DNA of 64,000 bases from Limnomonas spitsbergensis (lineage: Eukaryota > Chlorophyta > Chlorophyceae > Chlamydomonadales): NCBI GenBank assembly GCA_037349105.1, contig JAYJMM010000076.1:186001-250000 (forward strand), given 5' to 3'. Positions 19,701 through 30,000 of this stretch are shown here, in pieces (position 1 is the first letter of the stretch; the number at the start of each line of letters is the position of its first letter). Both the position numbers and the translations under genes were made by a program. Below the pieces are notes generated by a model. That model saw only the letters and a program-made list of their open reading frames with translations. It had not been told where the DNA came from and ran no database searches.

Positions 19701-22312
19701 GCAGGTGGGGGGGGAGGAATGGGGGGAAACCTTTAACCCTGAAGCCTTTAACCCTAAACCCTACGTCATGTGCCACGCGAACGCGCAGGTGGGAGGGGAG
19801 GAATGGGGGGAAACCTTTAACCCTGAAGCCTTTAACCCTAAACCCTACGTCATGTGCCACGCGAACGCGCAGGTGGGGGGGGAGGAATGGGGGGAAACCT
19901 TAAACCCTGAAGCCTTTAACCCTAAACCCTACATCATGTGCCACGCAAACGCGCAGGTGGGGTGGGAGGAATGGGGGGAAACCTTAAACCCTGAAGCCTT
20001 TAACCCTAAACCCTACGTCATGTGCCACGCAAACGCGCAGGTGGGAGGGGAGGAATGGGGGGAAACCTTAAACCCTGAAGCCTTTAACCCTAAACCCTAC
20101 GTCATGTGCCACGCGAATGCGCAGGTGGGAGGGGAGGGATGGGGGGAAACCTTAAACCGTTAAGCCTTTAACCCTAAACCCTACGTCATGTGCCACGCGA
20201 ACGCGCAGGTGGGAGGGGTGGGATGGTGGGAAACCTTTAACCCTGAAGCCTTTAACCCTAAACCCTACGTCATGTGCCACGCGAACGCGCAGGTGGGGGG
20301 GGAGGGATGGGGGGTAACCTTAAACCCTGAAGCCTTTAACCCTAAACCCTACGTCATGTGCCACGCGAACGCGCAGGTGGGAGGGGAGGAATGGGGGGAA
20401 ACCTTAAACCCATAAGCCTTTAACCCTAAACCCTACGTCATGTGCCACGCGAACGCGCAGGTGGGTTGGGAGGAATGGGGGGAAACCTTTAACCCTGAAG
20501 CCTTTAACCTAAACCCTACGTCATGTGCTACGCGAACGCGCAGGTGGGAGGGGAGGGATGGGAGAAAACTGGAATGGGAGGTTATGGGCGGATGTGGGTC
20601 GGGAGGGTCGAGGGGCTACTCGACTACCGTACTCGACTTGGAGGTTTTACGGGTGGTTGTGGGGCAGGATGGGTGAGGAGCGTACTGGAGTGTAGAGGGT
20701 TTCAGGCAGTGGTGGGATTGGAAAGACCTGGGGAGGTTAGCTTCTCGGACCATATCTCAGTCATGTTTTAATGTTTGCCGCGATGCATCGCCTTGGGCAG
20801 AATAGGGGAGTACACTTAAACCGTGTGCCCTACCAGCAGCTGGGCCCCGTGTCGTCCCTCTCTCTAGCCTTGGGCTTGTCTCCTCCTATATTGGGCAGCC
20901 TCGCAGCAGACACTGGTCCAATTAGGGCCAAGCTCGGACATGTGGGGCACTTGGCCCAATTAGGGCCAAGCTTGGACCAGCCTGGTGGCTTGAGCAGCGC
21001 ATGGCTTGCTTTGGCCAAGCGCCAGGATGTGTAGCTGAACTTTAGCCGAACTGTCAAAAGAGGGACAATTGATGCAGTGGTCTTCATGATACCCGCGCAT
21101 GTGTTAGGGGTGGAAGGATTGAGAGGTTAGGAGCGCGAGAAGGACGTGTAGCTCAAATGTAGCTGAAATGTAGCTGAGCCACGGGGAAACTGCTTCACTG
21201 GTTATGTCACATGTCATACCATGGTCCTGGCTGTGCATGGTAGCTGAAATTGAGCCTAGTCATTCCCTACCAGCCCCACGCGGCCAAGCGGTCAGCAGGA
21301 CCCAGCGGGTATGCACCGTTATAAATATGTCATATTTCCCCAAAGCTTGCACACGTGTTTGGGTAGAAGTGTTAGGACTGTTAAGATGCGCTGCTGGCAT
21401 TTAGCTGAGCCACGAAGAAGAAGCACTGCCACACCGCTGCCAAACAACTCAGTTATTGGCACCTTGTGCACGGCGGAGCAAAGGTGAAAGTTTTGGTTCG
21501 GTAGGCAAAAGCACCATCCTGTGCGCCCTGTGCTTGGCGAAGCAAGGGTGAGACTTTTGGGTCGGTAAGCAATAGCACCGTCTAGTGCGCCCGGTGCTCG
21601 TCAAAGCAAGGGTGAGCGTTTGGTTCGGTAAGCAACAGCACCAGGGTTACCCAGTACGACCGTATTGCCTAAAACCCGTACCGAACCGTACCGTATTCCG
21701 TACACCAGGGTTACCCTGAACAGCACCGTCCTGTGCGCCCTGTGCTTGGCGAAGCAAGGGTGAGACTTTTGGGTCGGTAAGCAATAGCACCGTCCAGTGC
21801 GCCCGGTGCTCGTCAAGGGTGCTGTGTGTTTGAGCGCTTGAGATCAAGCGCTGCTACCCCGCTGCCAGAGAGATGTCCTGTCCCCTATCCTCCATTTGTC
21901 TCTCAATAGCTTGTGTCCCCCCTTAACCCCCCCTACTCATGCTTTTGCACATGTACTGGACAATGAACTTGTTCCTGTCCCTCCACATGTCTCTCAATGG
22001 CTTGTCTCCCCCCCCTTCCCCCCTCCCCCCTTTTGCAGATGTACTGGAAATGAACTTGTTCCTGTCCCTCCATTTGTCTCAATGGCTTGTCCCCCCCTTC
22101 CCCCCTCGCCTATGTTTTTGCAGATGTACTGGACAATGAACTTGTTCCTGTCCCTGCATTTGTCTCTCAATGGCTTGTTCCTCCCTTCCCCCTTCCCCCC
22201 TCCCCCCTCCCCCCTTTGGCAGATGTACTGGACAATGAACTTGTTCCTGTCCCTCCTGGTCGTTGGCTTTGTGTACGAGTGGGGTGTCGGAGCTTTGGAG
22301 TGGCGCTCGTAA
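13582..22312 (+). CDS. NUO3: nuclear-encoded NADH dehydrogenase subunit 3 (complex I ND3)
   Basis: Five exons: 13582-13713, 17608-17716, 17915-18060, 19007-19117, 22223-22312. Spliced length is 588 nt, giving 195 residues. ND3 is a membrane subunit of respiratory complex I in the mitochondrial inner membrane, near the quinone site. Residues 1-44 are a presequence rich in Arg, Ser and Ala with no acidic residue. A hydrophilic part follows (45-81), then three membrane segments (about 83-108, 137-158, 167-187). The ND3 signature YECGF is at 120-124; Cys122 matches the loop cysteine that marks the active/deactive switch in mammalian ND3. FDIE is at 148-151 and YEW near the C-terminus. All phases fit. 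nad3 is nuclear in Chlamydomonas (NUO3), which supports a chlorophyte source. Every exon has a duplicated edge in an adjacent intron or, for the last exon, past the stop codon. Confidence 0.92.
13721..13771 (+). repeat. dispersed motif E, copy 2
   Basis: GGAAAGAAAGCTACGCCCCG... to ...AAGGAAACAG, lying between exon 1 and the duplicated exon 1 tail. See 10909-10962. Confidence 0.8.
13768..13811 (+). repeat. ghost copy of the NUO3 exon 1 3' edge
   Basis: Matches 13671-13713 with few changes. The exon end CTTACCAG is now CTTAACAT and the following GTAAGA is GTAGAA, so the donor is probably dead. Confidence 0.85.
13909..15738. repeat. 29-bp tandem repeat, about 63 copies
   Basis: Unit CCAGTGCCGTAAGGGTTAAG plus GAGCCGGCG, 29 bp, with scattered substitutions and hardly any length change. 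It fills the first half of NUO3 intron 1. Just upstream, the words GGGTAACGGAGCCAAT and GGTAACAGAGCCAGTG look like its founder and link it to the following 46-bp array. Confidence 0.95.
15740..16260. repeat. degenerate 46-bp tandem repeat
   Basis: Words like GGGTAACGGAGCCAATGCTG followed by ATGTGGTTGTGGAGCCAGTA recur every 46 bp (e.g. 15933 to 15979). It is more diverged than the neighbouring 29-bp array. Confidence 0.85.
16261..16828. other. remaining part of NUO3 intron 1
   Basis: No repeat dominates and no exon is needed here, because exon 1 and exon 2 join in phase. A 129-codon open frame at 16207-16596 has no recognisable features. Confidence 0.4.
16829..17607 (+). repeat. tandem splice-acceptor array at NUO3 exon 2 (17 copies plus the real one)
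   Basis: Each 42-48 bp unit holds a C-run, CTGCTGCAG, the first 12 nt of exon 2 (GTGCGCCACCTC), then GTTGAGTCATTG or GTTGAGTCCTTG. CAG positions include 16831, 16873, 16920, 16967, 17012, 17056, and so on to 17561, then the real site at 17605-17607. Length varies mainly in the poly-C run. Each unit is a polypyrimidine tract plus AG, that is, a credible 3' splice site. Confidence 0.95.
17608..17716 (+). CDS. NUO3: NUO3 exon 2
   Basis: Acceptor CTGCAG; 36 codons ([14 protein letters not shown]... to ...FTGLDS) plus 1 nt; donor GTGTGT. Encodes the hydrophilic stretch between the presequence and the first membrane helix. Only the last of 18 acceptor units continues into this frame. Confidence 0.85.
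17915..18060 (+). CDS. NUO3: NUO3 exon 3: first membrane helix and YECGF loop
   Basis: Acceptor TCCTGCAG, donor GTGAGG. Two nt complete Gly81, then 48 codons from [10 protein letters not shown] to ECGFDAFGE. Carries the ND3 signature. Its last 90 nt are present twice more downstream (18223-18312, 18363-18452). Confidence 0.92.
18061..18222. repeat. GTGAGGGTTTAGGGGAGGGG repeat (donor-derived)
   Basis: About six ~27-bp units following the exon 3 donor, each beginning GTGAGG like the authentic intron start. Confidence 0.8.
18223..18312 (+). pseudogene. partial copy of NUO3 exon 3 (first)
   Basis: 90 nt matching 17971-18060, followed by GTGAGG. It has a TAG at 18283-18285 where the real exon has a Tyr codon, and no acceptor of its own. 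Confidence 0.9.
18363..18452 (+). pseudogene. partial copy of NUO3 exon 3 (second)
   Basis: A second 90-nt copy with the donor GTGAGG. The reading frame is open and the ECGF codons are kept. It lacks the first 56 nt and an acceptor. Confidence 0.9.
18555..18772. repeat. 36-bp tandem repeat, about 6 copies
   Basis: Units contain TACATGCTGGGCGATACATT and TGTTTGAGCGGCACAT within NUO3 intron 3. No relation to the exons was seen. Confidence 0.85.
19007..19117 (+). CDS. NUO3: NUO3 exon 4: second membrane helix with FDIE
   Basis: Acceptor GCCCTGCAG, donor GTGGGAGG; 37 codons from [10 protein letters not shown] to MCHANAQ, phase 0 at both ends. FDIE (148-151) is the conserved acidic motif of ND3. 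Confidence 0.92.
19091..20560 (+). repeat. 84-bp tandem array of the NUO3 exon 4 donor, 18 copies
   Basis: Each unit repeats the last 27 nt of exon 4 (TACGTCATGTGCCACGCGAA CGCGCAG), the donor GTGGGAGG, then intron sequence ending in telomere-like AACCCTAAACCC. The period is exactly 84 over nearly all units (19091, 19175, 19259, to about 20518). As 84 is 28 codons, long open frames run through the array, but the first unit carries TAA at 19154 in the exon 4 frame. Confidence 0.95.
20561..21221. other. NUO3 intron 4, middle
   Basis: No coding region. A short direct repeat (CCAATTAGGGCCAAGC) occurs near 20918 and 20955, and GTAGCTGAAATGTAGCTGAG words near 21150-21180. Confidence 0.5.
21222..21326 (+). 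repeat. dispersed repeat family B, copy 3 (tRNA-like)
   Basis: Same core as 8583-8698: CACGCGGCCAAGCGGTCAGC followed by GGACCCAGCGGGTATGCACC. Confidence 0.8.
21450..21826. repeat. ~65-bp tandem repeat interrupted by an inserted element
   Basis: Units with GCACCGTCCTGTGCGCCC, GCTTGGCGAAGCAAGGGTGA and TCGGTAAGCAA repeat about five times. An ~80-bp family C element (21643-21722) interrupts one unit. Confidence 0.8.
21643..21722 (-). mobile_element. small element of family C (MITE-like)
   Basis: Related, in inverted orientation, to 47556-47832: GGTTACCCAGTACG at one end, GTACGGTTCGGTACGG-type sequence inside, and GGGTTACC at the other end. Too short to encode a protein. Confidence 0.6.
21885..22222 (+). 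repeat. tandem acceptor array at NUO3 exon 5 (3 copies plus real)
   Basis: Copies of TTTTGCAG plus the first ~36 nt of exon 5 (ATGTACTGGACAATGAAC...) at 21951, 22039 and 22124; the real exon is at 22223. Each is followed by a C-rich tract. The first has GCAC instead of GCAG, and the second has a 1-nt deletion. Confidence 0.93.
22223..22312 (+). CDS. NUO3: NUO3 exon 5: third membrane helix and C-terminus
   Basis: Acceptor TTTGGCAG; 29 codons from [12 protein letters not shown] to GALEWRS, then TAA (22310-22312). The YEW...GALEW ending is typical of ND3. Confidence 0.93.
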   Translation: MYWTMNLFLSLLVVGFVYEWGVGALEWRS

Positions 22313-22395
22313 GCAGGGAGCAAGGCTCTCTGCCCCACCAGCCTGTCGAAGCAAGAGGCAAGCTGTGCTGCTGACACGCCTCGGACTTCCGGTTG

Positions 22396-22429
22396 GAGTG
22401 GCGCTCGTAAGCAGGGAGCAAGGCTCTGC
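22396..22429 (+). repeat. duplicate of the NUO3 stop-codon edge
   Basis: GGAGTGGCGCTCGTAAGCAG and the following GGAGCAAGGCTCT repeat 22298-22331, about 98 bp downstream. The exon/3'UTR boundary was thus duplicated like the splice edges. Confidence 0.9.
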
Positions 22430-22654
22430 ACCAGCTTGTTTGTTTTATATCCTGCGCGGGGGTGCGTGGACGTTGCGTGCCTCGAGGACGAGCTGCGGTT
22501 GCCAGTGACTGGTAGAGCAAAGAATAGTCTTGCCAGGTCAGGCCGCCACAGAGACTTGGTGGAAGACGGGTTTGTTGTAGATAGTGGGAACCTCGAAGCA
22601 AGTGGTATGGACTCGAAAGAAGCGATCCTGGGGATTTGTTGAGGAGGACATTTT
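22430..22654. other. NUO3 3' flank
   Basis: No coding region is supported. No clear polyadenylation motif was identified. Confidence 0.4.
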
Positions 22655-22992
22655 AATGACGTTACACGTAGGGGCCTTGCCGAAATGAAGCTCGGCCACG
22701 TCGGCAAACAAAAAGTCAGCCAGGAAAGTCAAGGGAGAGGGCACAAGAGGAAAGGAAGGATAGCAAGTTCACCCATAAAACAACAAGAACGCAACAAGTC
22801 AATGAAAGGACACCTCTGGGCACTGCTCAAAAAGGCTCGGCTGCGTGGGTGCCCGACTGTCCCATTGGAAGAAAATAAACTGAAAATAAGAGGGAAAGAA
22901 GGAGATGAACACAAAGGAGATATAAATGCAGCCCTGATCGTGTCTCAGGCTGTAGGCCCTGCTTTATTAAAGCTCGGCAGCATGGGCGCCAG
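22655..22992 (+). repeat. dispersed repeat family A, copies 2-4
   Basis: Three diverged copies in the same orientation: 22655-22708 (starts AATGACGTTACAC), 22801-22853 (CACCTCTGGGCACTGCTCAA) and 22950-22992 (GTAGGCCCTGCT...). Purine-rich sequence lies between them. Confidence 0.75.
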
Positions 22993-23390
22993 ACTGCTCA
23001 GCTGGAAAAAGGGGTGATGACTCTGGTGAGGAAGGAGGAAAAGGGGGAAATAAAGCGAATGTACGGACAAAAGGCTGATAAAATAATAAAGACATAGTGT
23101 GTCAGTATCACATGTGCCAGGGGTTGCCCCCCTAGGTGTAGAAAGACAGCCCGGGTCGTGGCTTGTGGAACACGGATAGGTATCGTACCTCAGAAAGATC
23201 TCTGAAGTACACCGTTGAGATCCTGGGTTGCGATGGTCACAGGGGTCAGGATGTCGTTGGGGCCAGGATTTCGTCCCTGTTGGACGCACCCAAGCCGCGA
23301 GCATGGCAATGGTTTAATGCGTCCAGTGTGGCCCAAGGTAGCATTCGGGAACGCCGTCAGCACTTGGGGAATCTCATGACCTAGGAAAAC

Positions 23391-23589
23391 ACGTGGGCAA
23401 TATGTCAATGCCGTTACACCTCTGGGCCCTGCTCAAAAAAGGCTCGGTCGCGTGGGCGTCTAAAGAAAAGGAGCAGCAAAAATAGGAAAAGGGGTAAAAA
23501 AAGTGAGGGGACAGACACAAGGCTGGAAAGGAAAGGCAAAGGAAGTTGTTGTCGCTGAGAACGTCTATGCCTCAACGTGGGCAATATGT
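23391..23589 (+). mobile_element. family A element with a perfect 15-bp direct repeat
   Basis: A 169-bp insert (23406-23574) begins CAATGCCGTTACACCTCTGG and turns A/G-rich. It is flanked on both sides by ACGTGGGCAATATGT (23391-23405 and 23575-23589). A 15-bp target duplication suggests retroposition by a LINE-type machinery, which would make family A a SINE-like retroposon. Confidence 0.65.
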
Positions 23590-23727
23590 GTTGGAACCAC
23601 GTCATCAAGTGTGGAAGGCGTACGAAGGGAACACGGCCCAATCGGATCCAACAGCATCTTCCCCAACTTCACAAGCACGCAGCAAAGAAGCTAGATTCTG
23701 TGCGAGGCCGAAACTTCACCATCCGCC
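23590..23727. other. upstream of the dehydratase gene
   Basis: Short region between the family A element and the chosen start codon. No promoter motif was recognised. Confidence 0.4.
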
Positions 23728-24006
23728 ATGCGTCTTCACTCCCTATGCCACTCCCATCACTTCGGCGGAAATGTCAAAGCGCAGCCTCGCCAGCCTGGAC
23801 ATGCCAACTTGAGCGTCAGCGCAAGGGCGCAAGCGTCGTCTTCGTCGTCCTCGCTGCCCACACCCCGAGTTCGGCACGCATCCATCCTGGTTCCAACTGC
23901 CGTAGATTCGAAACTCGTCACCGCGAGCACCATCGCCTTGCCCGCTCGGGGCGTCCCGCTGACAACTGCGATCATCGCGAACGCGACCAACAAGACCGTT
24001 GAGCAG
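23728..24006 (+). CDS. ADT: ADT exon 1: transit peptide (inferred)
   Basis: 93 codons from the ATG at 23728, rich in Ser, Ala, Arg and Thr and poor in acidic residues, ending ...NKTVEQ before the donor GTGCGA, phase 0. It joins [10 protein letters not shown] of exon 2 without a frame break. The assignment is inference: no homology supports a transit peptide, and the next exon is 21.2 kb away. Confidence 0.65.
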
Positions 24007-27000
24007 GTGCGATTGCGATTGCGATTCAAATACACGTTAGCAGGGTCAGAGGACGCGCAGACAGGCCTCCGGCTGTTATGGAAAGAGGGTTCAGTCAGGC
24101 ATGGTACCCGAGTCATGGCATGGTGGATGGCGTAGTGGTACGTACCTGTTTCAGCGACTGCCAGGCGCATTGGTGGGGTCTGATGCAGACACATGGCATA
24201 AGCTTTTCCAGCTTTTTAGGTTTTCGCTAAGCCACTCATCACCCTTGGTGCCACATGTCTCGGGTGGCGCTTTGCAGAGCCCTGCAAGCCATGACGCGGT
24301 GAGCCATGTCGGCCATGAGCCGCTGCATGGCGCATGCCCTCATCCTTGTCATCTCTCGACGCTGGATTCAGGATTTCAAATTTCAAACATCCTCACTGCA
24401 TTTCGGGGTGTGGTCTTTCTTATACTTTCCCTTCATTGCGATGCACATGCTGGACTGTTCCCTTCACCTTCACGTCCCTGAGGGGTGTGGTCTTTCTTAT
24501 TCTGTCCCTTCATTGCCATGCACATGCCGGACTGTTCCCTTCACCTTCACGTCCCTGCGGGGTGTGGTCTTTCTTATTCTGTCCCTTCATTGTGATGCAC
24601 ATGCCGGACTGTTCCCTTCACCTTCACGTCCCTGCGGGGTGTGGTCTTTCTTATTCTTTCCCTTCATTGCGATGCACATGCCGGACTGTTCCCTTCACCT
24701 TCACGTCCCTGAGGGGTGTGGTCTTTCTTATACTTTCCCTTCATTGCGATGCACATGCCGGACTGTTCCCTTCACCTTCACGTCCCTGCGGGGTGTGGTC
24801 TTTCTTATTCTGTCCCTTCATTGCGATGCACATGCCGGACTGTTCCCTTCACCTTCACGTCCCTGCGGGGTGTGGTCTTTCTTATTCTTTCCCTTCCTTG
24901 CGATGCACATGCCGGACTGTTCCCTTCACCTTCACGTCCCTGCGGGGTGTGGTCTTTCATATTCTTTCCCTTCATTGCGATGCACATGCCGGACTGTTCC
25001 CTTCACCTTCACGTCCCTGCGGGGTGTGGTCTTTCTTATTCTTTCCCTTCATTGCGATGCACATGCCGGACTGTTCCCTTCACCTTCACGTCCCTGCGGG
25101 GTGTGGTCTTTCATATTCTTTCCCTTCATTGCGATGCACATGCCGGACTGTTCCCTTAACCTTCACGTCCCTGCGGGGTGTGGTCTTTCTTATTCTGTCC
25201 CTTCATTGCGATGCACATGCCGGACTGTTCCCTTCACCTTCACGTCCCTGCGGGGTGTGGTCTTTCATATTCTTTCCCTTCATTGCGATGCACATGCCGG
25301 ACTGTTCGCTTCACCTTCACGTCCCTGCGGGGTGTGGTCTTTCATATTCTTTCCCTTCATTGCGATGCACATGCCGGACTGTTCCCTTCACCTTCACGTC
25401 CCTGCGGGGTGTGGTCTTTCTTATTCTTTCCCTTCATTGTGATGCACATGTCGGACTGTTCCCTTCACCTTCACGTCCCTGCAGGGTGTCGTCTTTCTTA
25501 TTCTGTCCCTTCATTGCGATGCACATGCTGGACTGTTCGCTTCACCTTCACGTCCCTGCGGGGTGTGGTCTTTCATATTCTTTCCCTTCATTGCGATGCA
25601 CATGCCGGACTGTTCCCTTCACCTTCACGTCCCTGCGGGGTGTGGTCTTTCTTATTCTTTCCCTTCATTGCGATGCACATGCCGGACTGTTCCCTTCACC
25701 TTCACGTCCCTGCGGGGTGTGGTCTTTCATATTCTTTCCCTTCATTGTGATGCACATGCCGGACTGTTCCCTTCACCTTCACGTCCCTGCGGGGTGTGGT
25801 CTTTCTTATTCTTTCCCTTCCTTGCGATGCACATGCCGGACTGTTCCCTTCACCTTCACGTCCCTGCGGGGTGTGGTCTTTCATATTCTTTCCCTTCATT
25901 GCGATGCACATGCCGGACTGTTCCCTTAACCTTCACGTCCCTGCGGGGTGTGGTCTTTCATATTCTTTCCCTTCATTGCGATGCACATGCCGGACTGCTC
26001 CCTTAACCTTCACGTCCCTGCGGGGTGTGGTCTTTCTTATTCTGTCCCTTCATTGCGATGCACATGCCGGACTGTTCCCTTCACCTTCACGTCCCTGCGG
26101 GGTGTGGTCTTTCATATTCTTTCCCTTCATTGCGATGCACATGCCGGACTGTTCCCTTCACCTTCACGTCCCTGCGGGGTGTGGTCTTTCATATTCTTTC
26201 CCTTCATTGCGATGCACATGCCGGACTGTTCCCTTCACCTTCACGTCCCTGCGGGGTGTGGTCTTTCTTATTCTTTCCCTTCATTGTGATGCACATGTCG
26301 GACTGTTCCCTTCACCTTCACGTCCCTGCAGGGTGTGGTCTTTCTTATTCTGTCCCTTCATTGCGATGCACATGCTGGACTGTTCGCTTCACCTTCACGT
26401 CCCTGCGGGGTGTGGTCTTTCATATTCTTTCCCTTCATTGCGATGCACATGCCGGACTGTTCCCTTCACCTTCACGTCCCTGCGGGGTGTGGTCTTTCTT
26501 ATTCTTTCCCTTCATTGCGATGCACATGCCGGACTGTTCCCTTCACCTTCACGTCCCTGCAGGGTGTGGTCTTTCATATTCTTTCCCTTCATTGTGATGC
26601 ACATGCCGGACTGTTCTCTTCACCTTCACGTCCCTGCGGGGTGTGGTCTTTCTTATTCTTTCCCTTCATTGCGATGCACATGCCGGACTGTTCCCTTCAC
26701 CTTCACGTCCCTGCGGGGTGTGGTCTTTCATATTCTTTCCCTTCATTGCGATGCACATGCCGGACTGTTCCCTTCACCTTCACGTCCCTGCGGGGTGTGG
26801 TCTTTCATATTCTTTCCCTTCATTGCGATGCACATGCCGGACTGTTCCCTTCATCTTCACGTCCCTGCGGGGTGTGGTCTTTCTTATTCTTTCCCTTCAT
26901 TGCGATGCACATGCCGGACTGTTCCCTTCACGTTCACGTCCCTGCGGGGTGTGGTCTTTTATATTCTTTCCCTTCATTGCGATGCACATGCCGGACTGTT

Positions 27001-30000
27001 CCCTTCACCTTCACGTCCCTGCGGGGTGTGGTCTTTCTTATTCTTTCCCTTCATTGCGATGCACATGCCGGACTGTTCCCTTAAACTTCACGTCCCTGCG
27101 GGGTGTGGTCTTTCTTATTCTTTCCCTTCATTGCGATGCACATGCCGGACTGTTCCCTTCACCTTCACGTCCCTGCGGGGTGTGGTCTTTCTTGTTCTTT
27201 CCCTTCATTGCGATGCACATGCCGGACTGTTCCCTTCACCTTCACGTCCCTGCGGGGTGTGGTCTTTCTTATTCTTTCCCTTCATTGCGATGCACATGCC
27301 GGACTGTTCCCTTCACCTTCACGTCCCTGCGGGGTGTGGTCTTTCATATTCTTTCCCTTCATTGCGATGCACATGCCGGACTGTTCCCTTCACCTTCACG
27401 TCCCTGAGGGGTGTGGTCTTTCTTATACTTTCCCTTCATTGCGATGCACATGCTGGACTGTTCCCTTCACCTTCACGTCCCTGCGGGGTGTGGTCTTTCA
27501 TATTCTTTCCCTTCATTGTGATGCACATGCCGGACTGTTCCCTTCACCTTCACGTCCCTGCGGGGTGTGGTCTTTCTTATTCTTTCCCTTCATTGCGATG
27601 CACATGCCGGACTGTTCCCTTAAACTTCACGTCCCTGCGGGGTGTGGTCTTTCTTATTCTTTCCCTTCATTGCGATGCACATGCCGGACTGTTCCCTTCA
27701 CCTTCACGTCCCTGCGGGGTGTGGTCTTTCATATTCTTTCCCTTCATTGCGATGCACATGCCGGACTGTTCCCTTCACCTTCACGTCCCTGCGGGGTGTG
27801 GTCTTTCTTATTCTTTCCCTTCATTGCGATGCACATGCCGGACTGTTCCCTTAAACTTCACGTCCCTGCGGGGTGTGGTCTTTCTTATTCTTTCCCTTCA
27901 TTGCGATGCACATGCCGGACTGTTCCCTTCACCTTCACGTCCCTGCGGGGTGTGGTCTTTCTTGTTCTTTCCCTTCATTGCGATGCACATGCCGGACTGT
28001 TCCCTTCACCTTCACGTCCCTGCGGGGTGTGGTCTTTCTTGTTCTTTCCCTTCATTGCGATGCACATGCCGGACTGCTCCCTTCACCTTCACGTCCCTGC
28101 GGGGTGTGGTCTTTCATATTCTTTCCCTTCATTGCGATGCACATGCCGGACTGTTCCCTTCACCTTCACGTCCCTGAGGGGTGTGGTCTTTCTTATACTT
28201 TCCCTTCATTGCGATGCACATGCTGGACTGTTCCCTTCACCTTCACGTCCCTGCGGGGTGTGGTCTTTCATATTCTTTCCCTTCATTGTGATGCACATGC
28301 CGGACTGTTCCCTTCACCTTCACGTCCCTGCGGGGTGTGGTCTTTCTTATTCTTTCCCTTCATTGCGATGCACATGCCGGACTGTTCCCTTCACCTTCAC
28401 GTCCCTGCGGGGTGTGGTCTTTCTTATTCTTTCCCTTCATTGCGATGCACATGCCGGACTGTTCCCTTAAACTTCACGTCCCTGCGGGGTGTGGTCTTTC
28501 TTATTCTTTCCCTTCATTGTGATGCACATGCCGGACTGTTCCCTTCACCTTCACGTCCCTGCGGGGTGTGGTCTTTCATATTCTTTCCCTTCATTGCGAT
28601 GCACATGCCGGACTGTTCCCTTCACCTTCACGTCCCTGCGGGGTGTGGTCTTTCTTATTCTGTCCCTTCATTGCGATGCACATGCCGGACTGTTCCCTTC
28701 ACCTTCACGTCCCTGCGGGGTGTGGTCTTTCATATTCTTTCCCTTCATTGCGATGCACATGCCGGACTGTTCCCTTCACCTTCACGTCCCTGCGGGGTGT
28801 GGTCTTTCATATTCTTTCCCTTCATTGCGATGCACATGCCGGACTGTTCCCTTCACCTTCACGTCCCTGCGGGGTGTGGTCTTTCTTATTCTTTCCCTTC
28901 ATTGTGATGCACATGTCGGACTGTTCCCTTCACCTTCACGTCCCTGCAGGGTGTGGTCTTTCTTATTCTGTCCCTTCATTGCGATGCACATGCTGGACTG
29001 TTCGCTTCACCTTCACGTCCCTGCGGGGTGTGGTCTTTCATATTCTTTCCCTTCATTGCGATGCACATGCCGGACTGTTCCCTTCACCTTCACGTCCCTG
29101 CGGGGTGTGGTCTTTCATATTCTTTCCCTTCATTGCGATGCACATGCCGGACTGTTCCCTTCACCTTCACGTCCCTGCAGGGTGTGGTCTTTCATATTCT
29201 TTCCCTTCATTGTGATGCACATGCCGGACTGTTCCCTTCACCTTCACGTCCCTGCGGGGTGTGGTCTTTCTTATTCTTTCCCTTCATTGCGATGCACATG
29301 CCGGACTGTTCCCTTCACCTTCACGTCCCTGCGGGGTGTGGTCTTTTATATTCTTTCCCTTCATTGCGATGCACATGCCGGACTGTTCCCTTCACCTTCA
29401 CGTCCCTGCGGGGTGTGGTCTTTCTTATTCTTTCCCTTCATTGCGATGCACATGCCGGACTGTTCCCTTCACCTTCACGTCCCTGCGGGGTGTGGTCTTT
29501 CTTATTCTTTCCCTTCATTGCGATGCACATGCCGGACTGTTCCCTTAAACTTCACGTCCCTGCGGGGTGTGGTCTTTCTTATTCTTTCCCTTCATTGCGA
29601 TGCACATGCCGGACTGTTCCCTTCACCTTCACGTCCCTGCGGGGTGTGGTCTTTCTTGTTCTTTCCCTTCATTGCGATGCACATGCCGGACTGTTCCCTT
29701 CACCTTCACGTCCCTGCGGGGTGTGGTCTTTCTTGTTCTTTCCCTTCATTGCGATGCACATGCCGGACTGCTCCCTTCACCTTCACGTCCCTGCGGGGTG
29801 TGGTCTTTCATATTCTTTCCCTTCATTGCGATGCACATGCCGGACTGTTCCCTTCACCTTCACGTCCCTGAGGGGTGTGGTCTTTCTTATACTTTCCCTT
29901 CATTGCGATGCACATGCTGGACTGTTCCCTTCACCTTCACGTCCCTGCGGGGTGTGGTCTTTCATATTCTTTCCCTTCATTGTGATGCACATGCCGGACT

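Noticed and set aside
19181..20415. Open frame with 28-residue repeats ([10 protein letters not shown]...)
   Set aside because: It is the 84-bp NUO3 exon 4 donor array; a stop at 19154 separates it from the exon frame.
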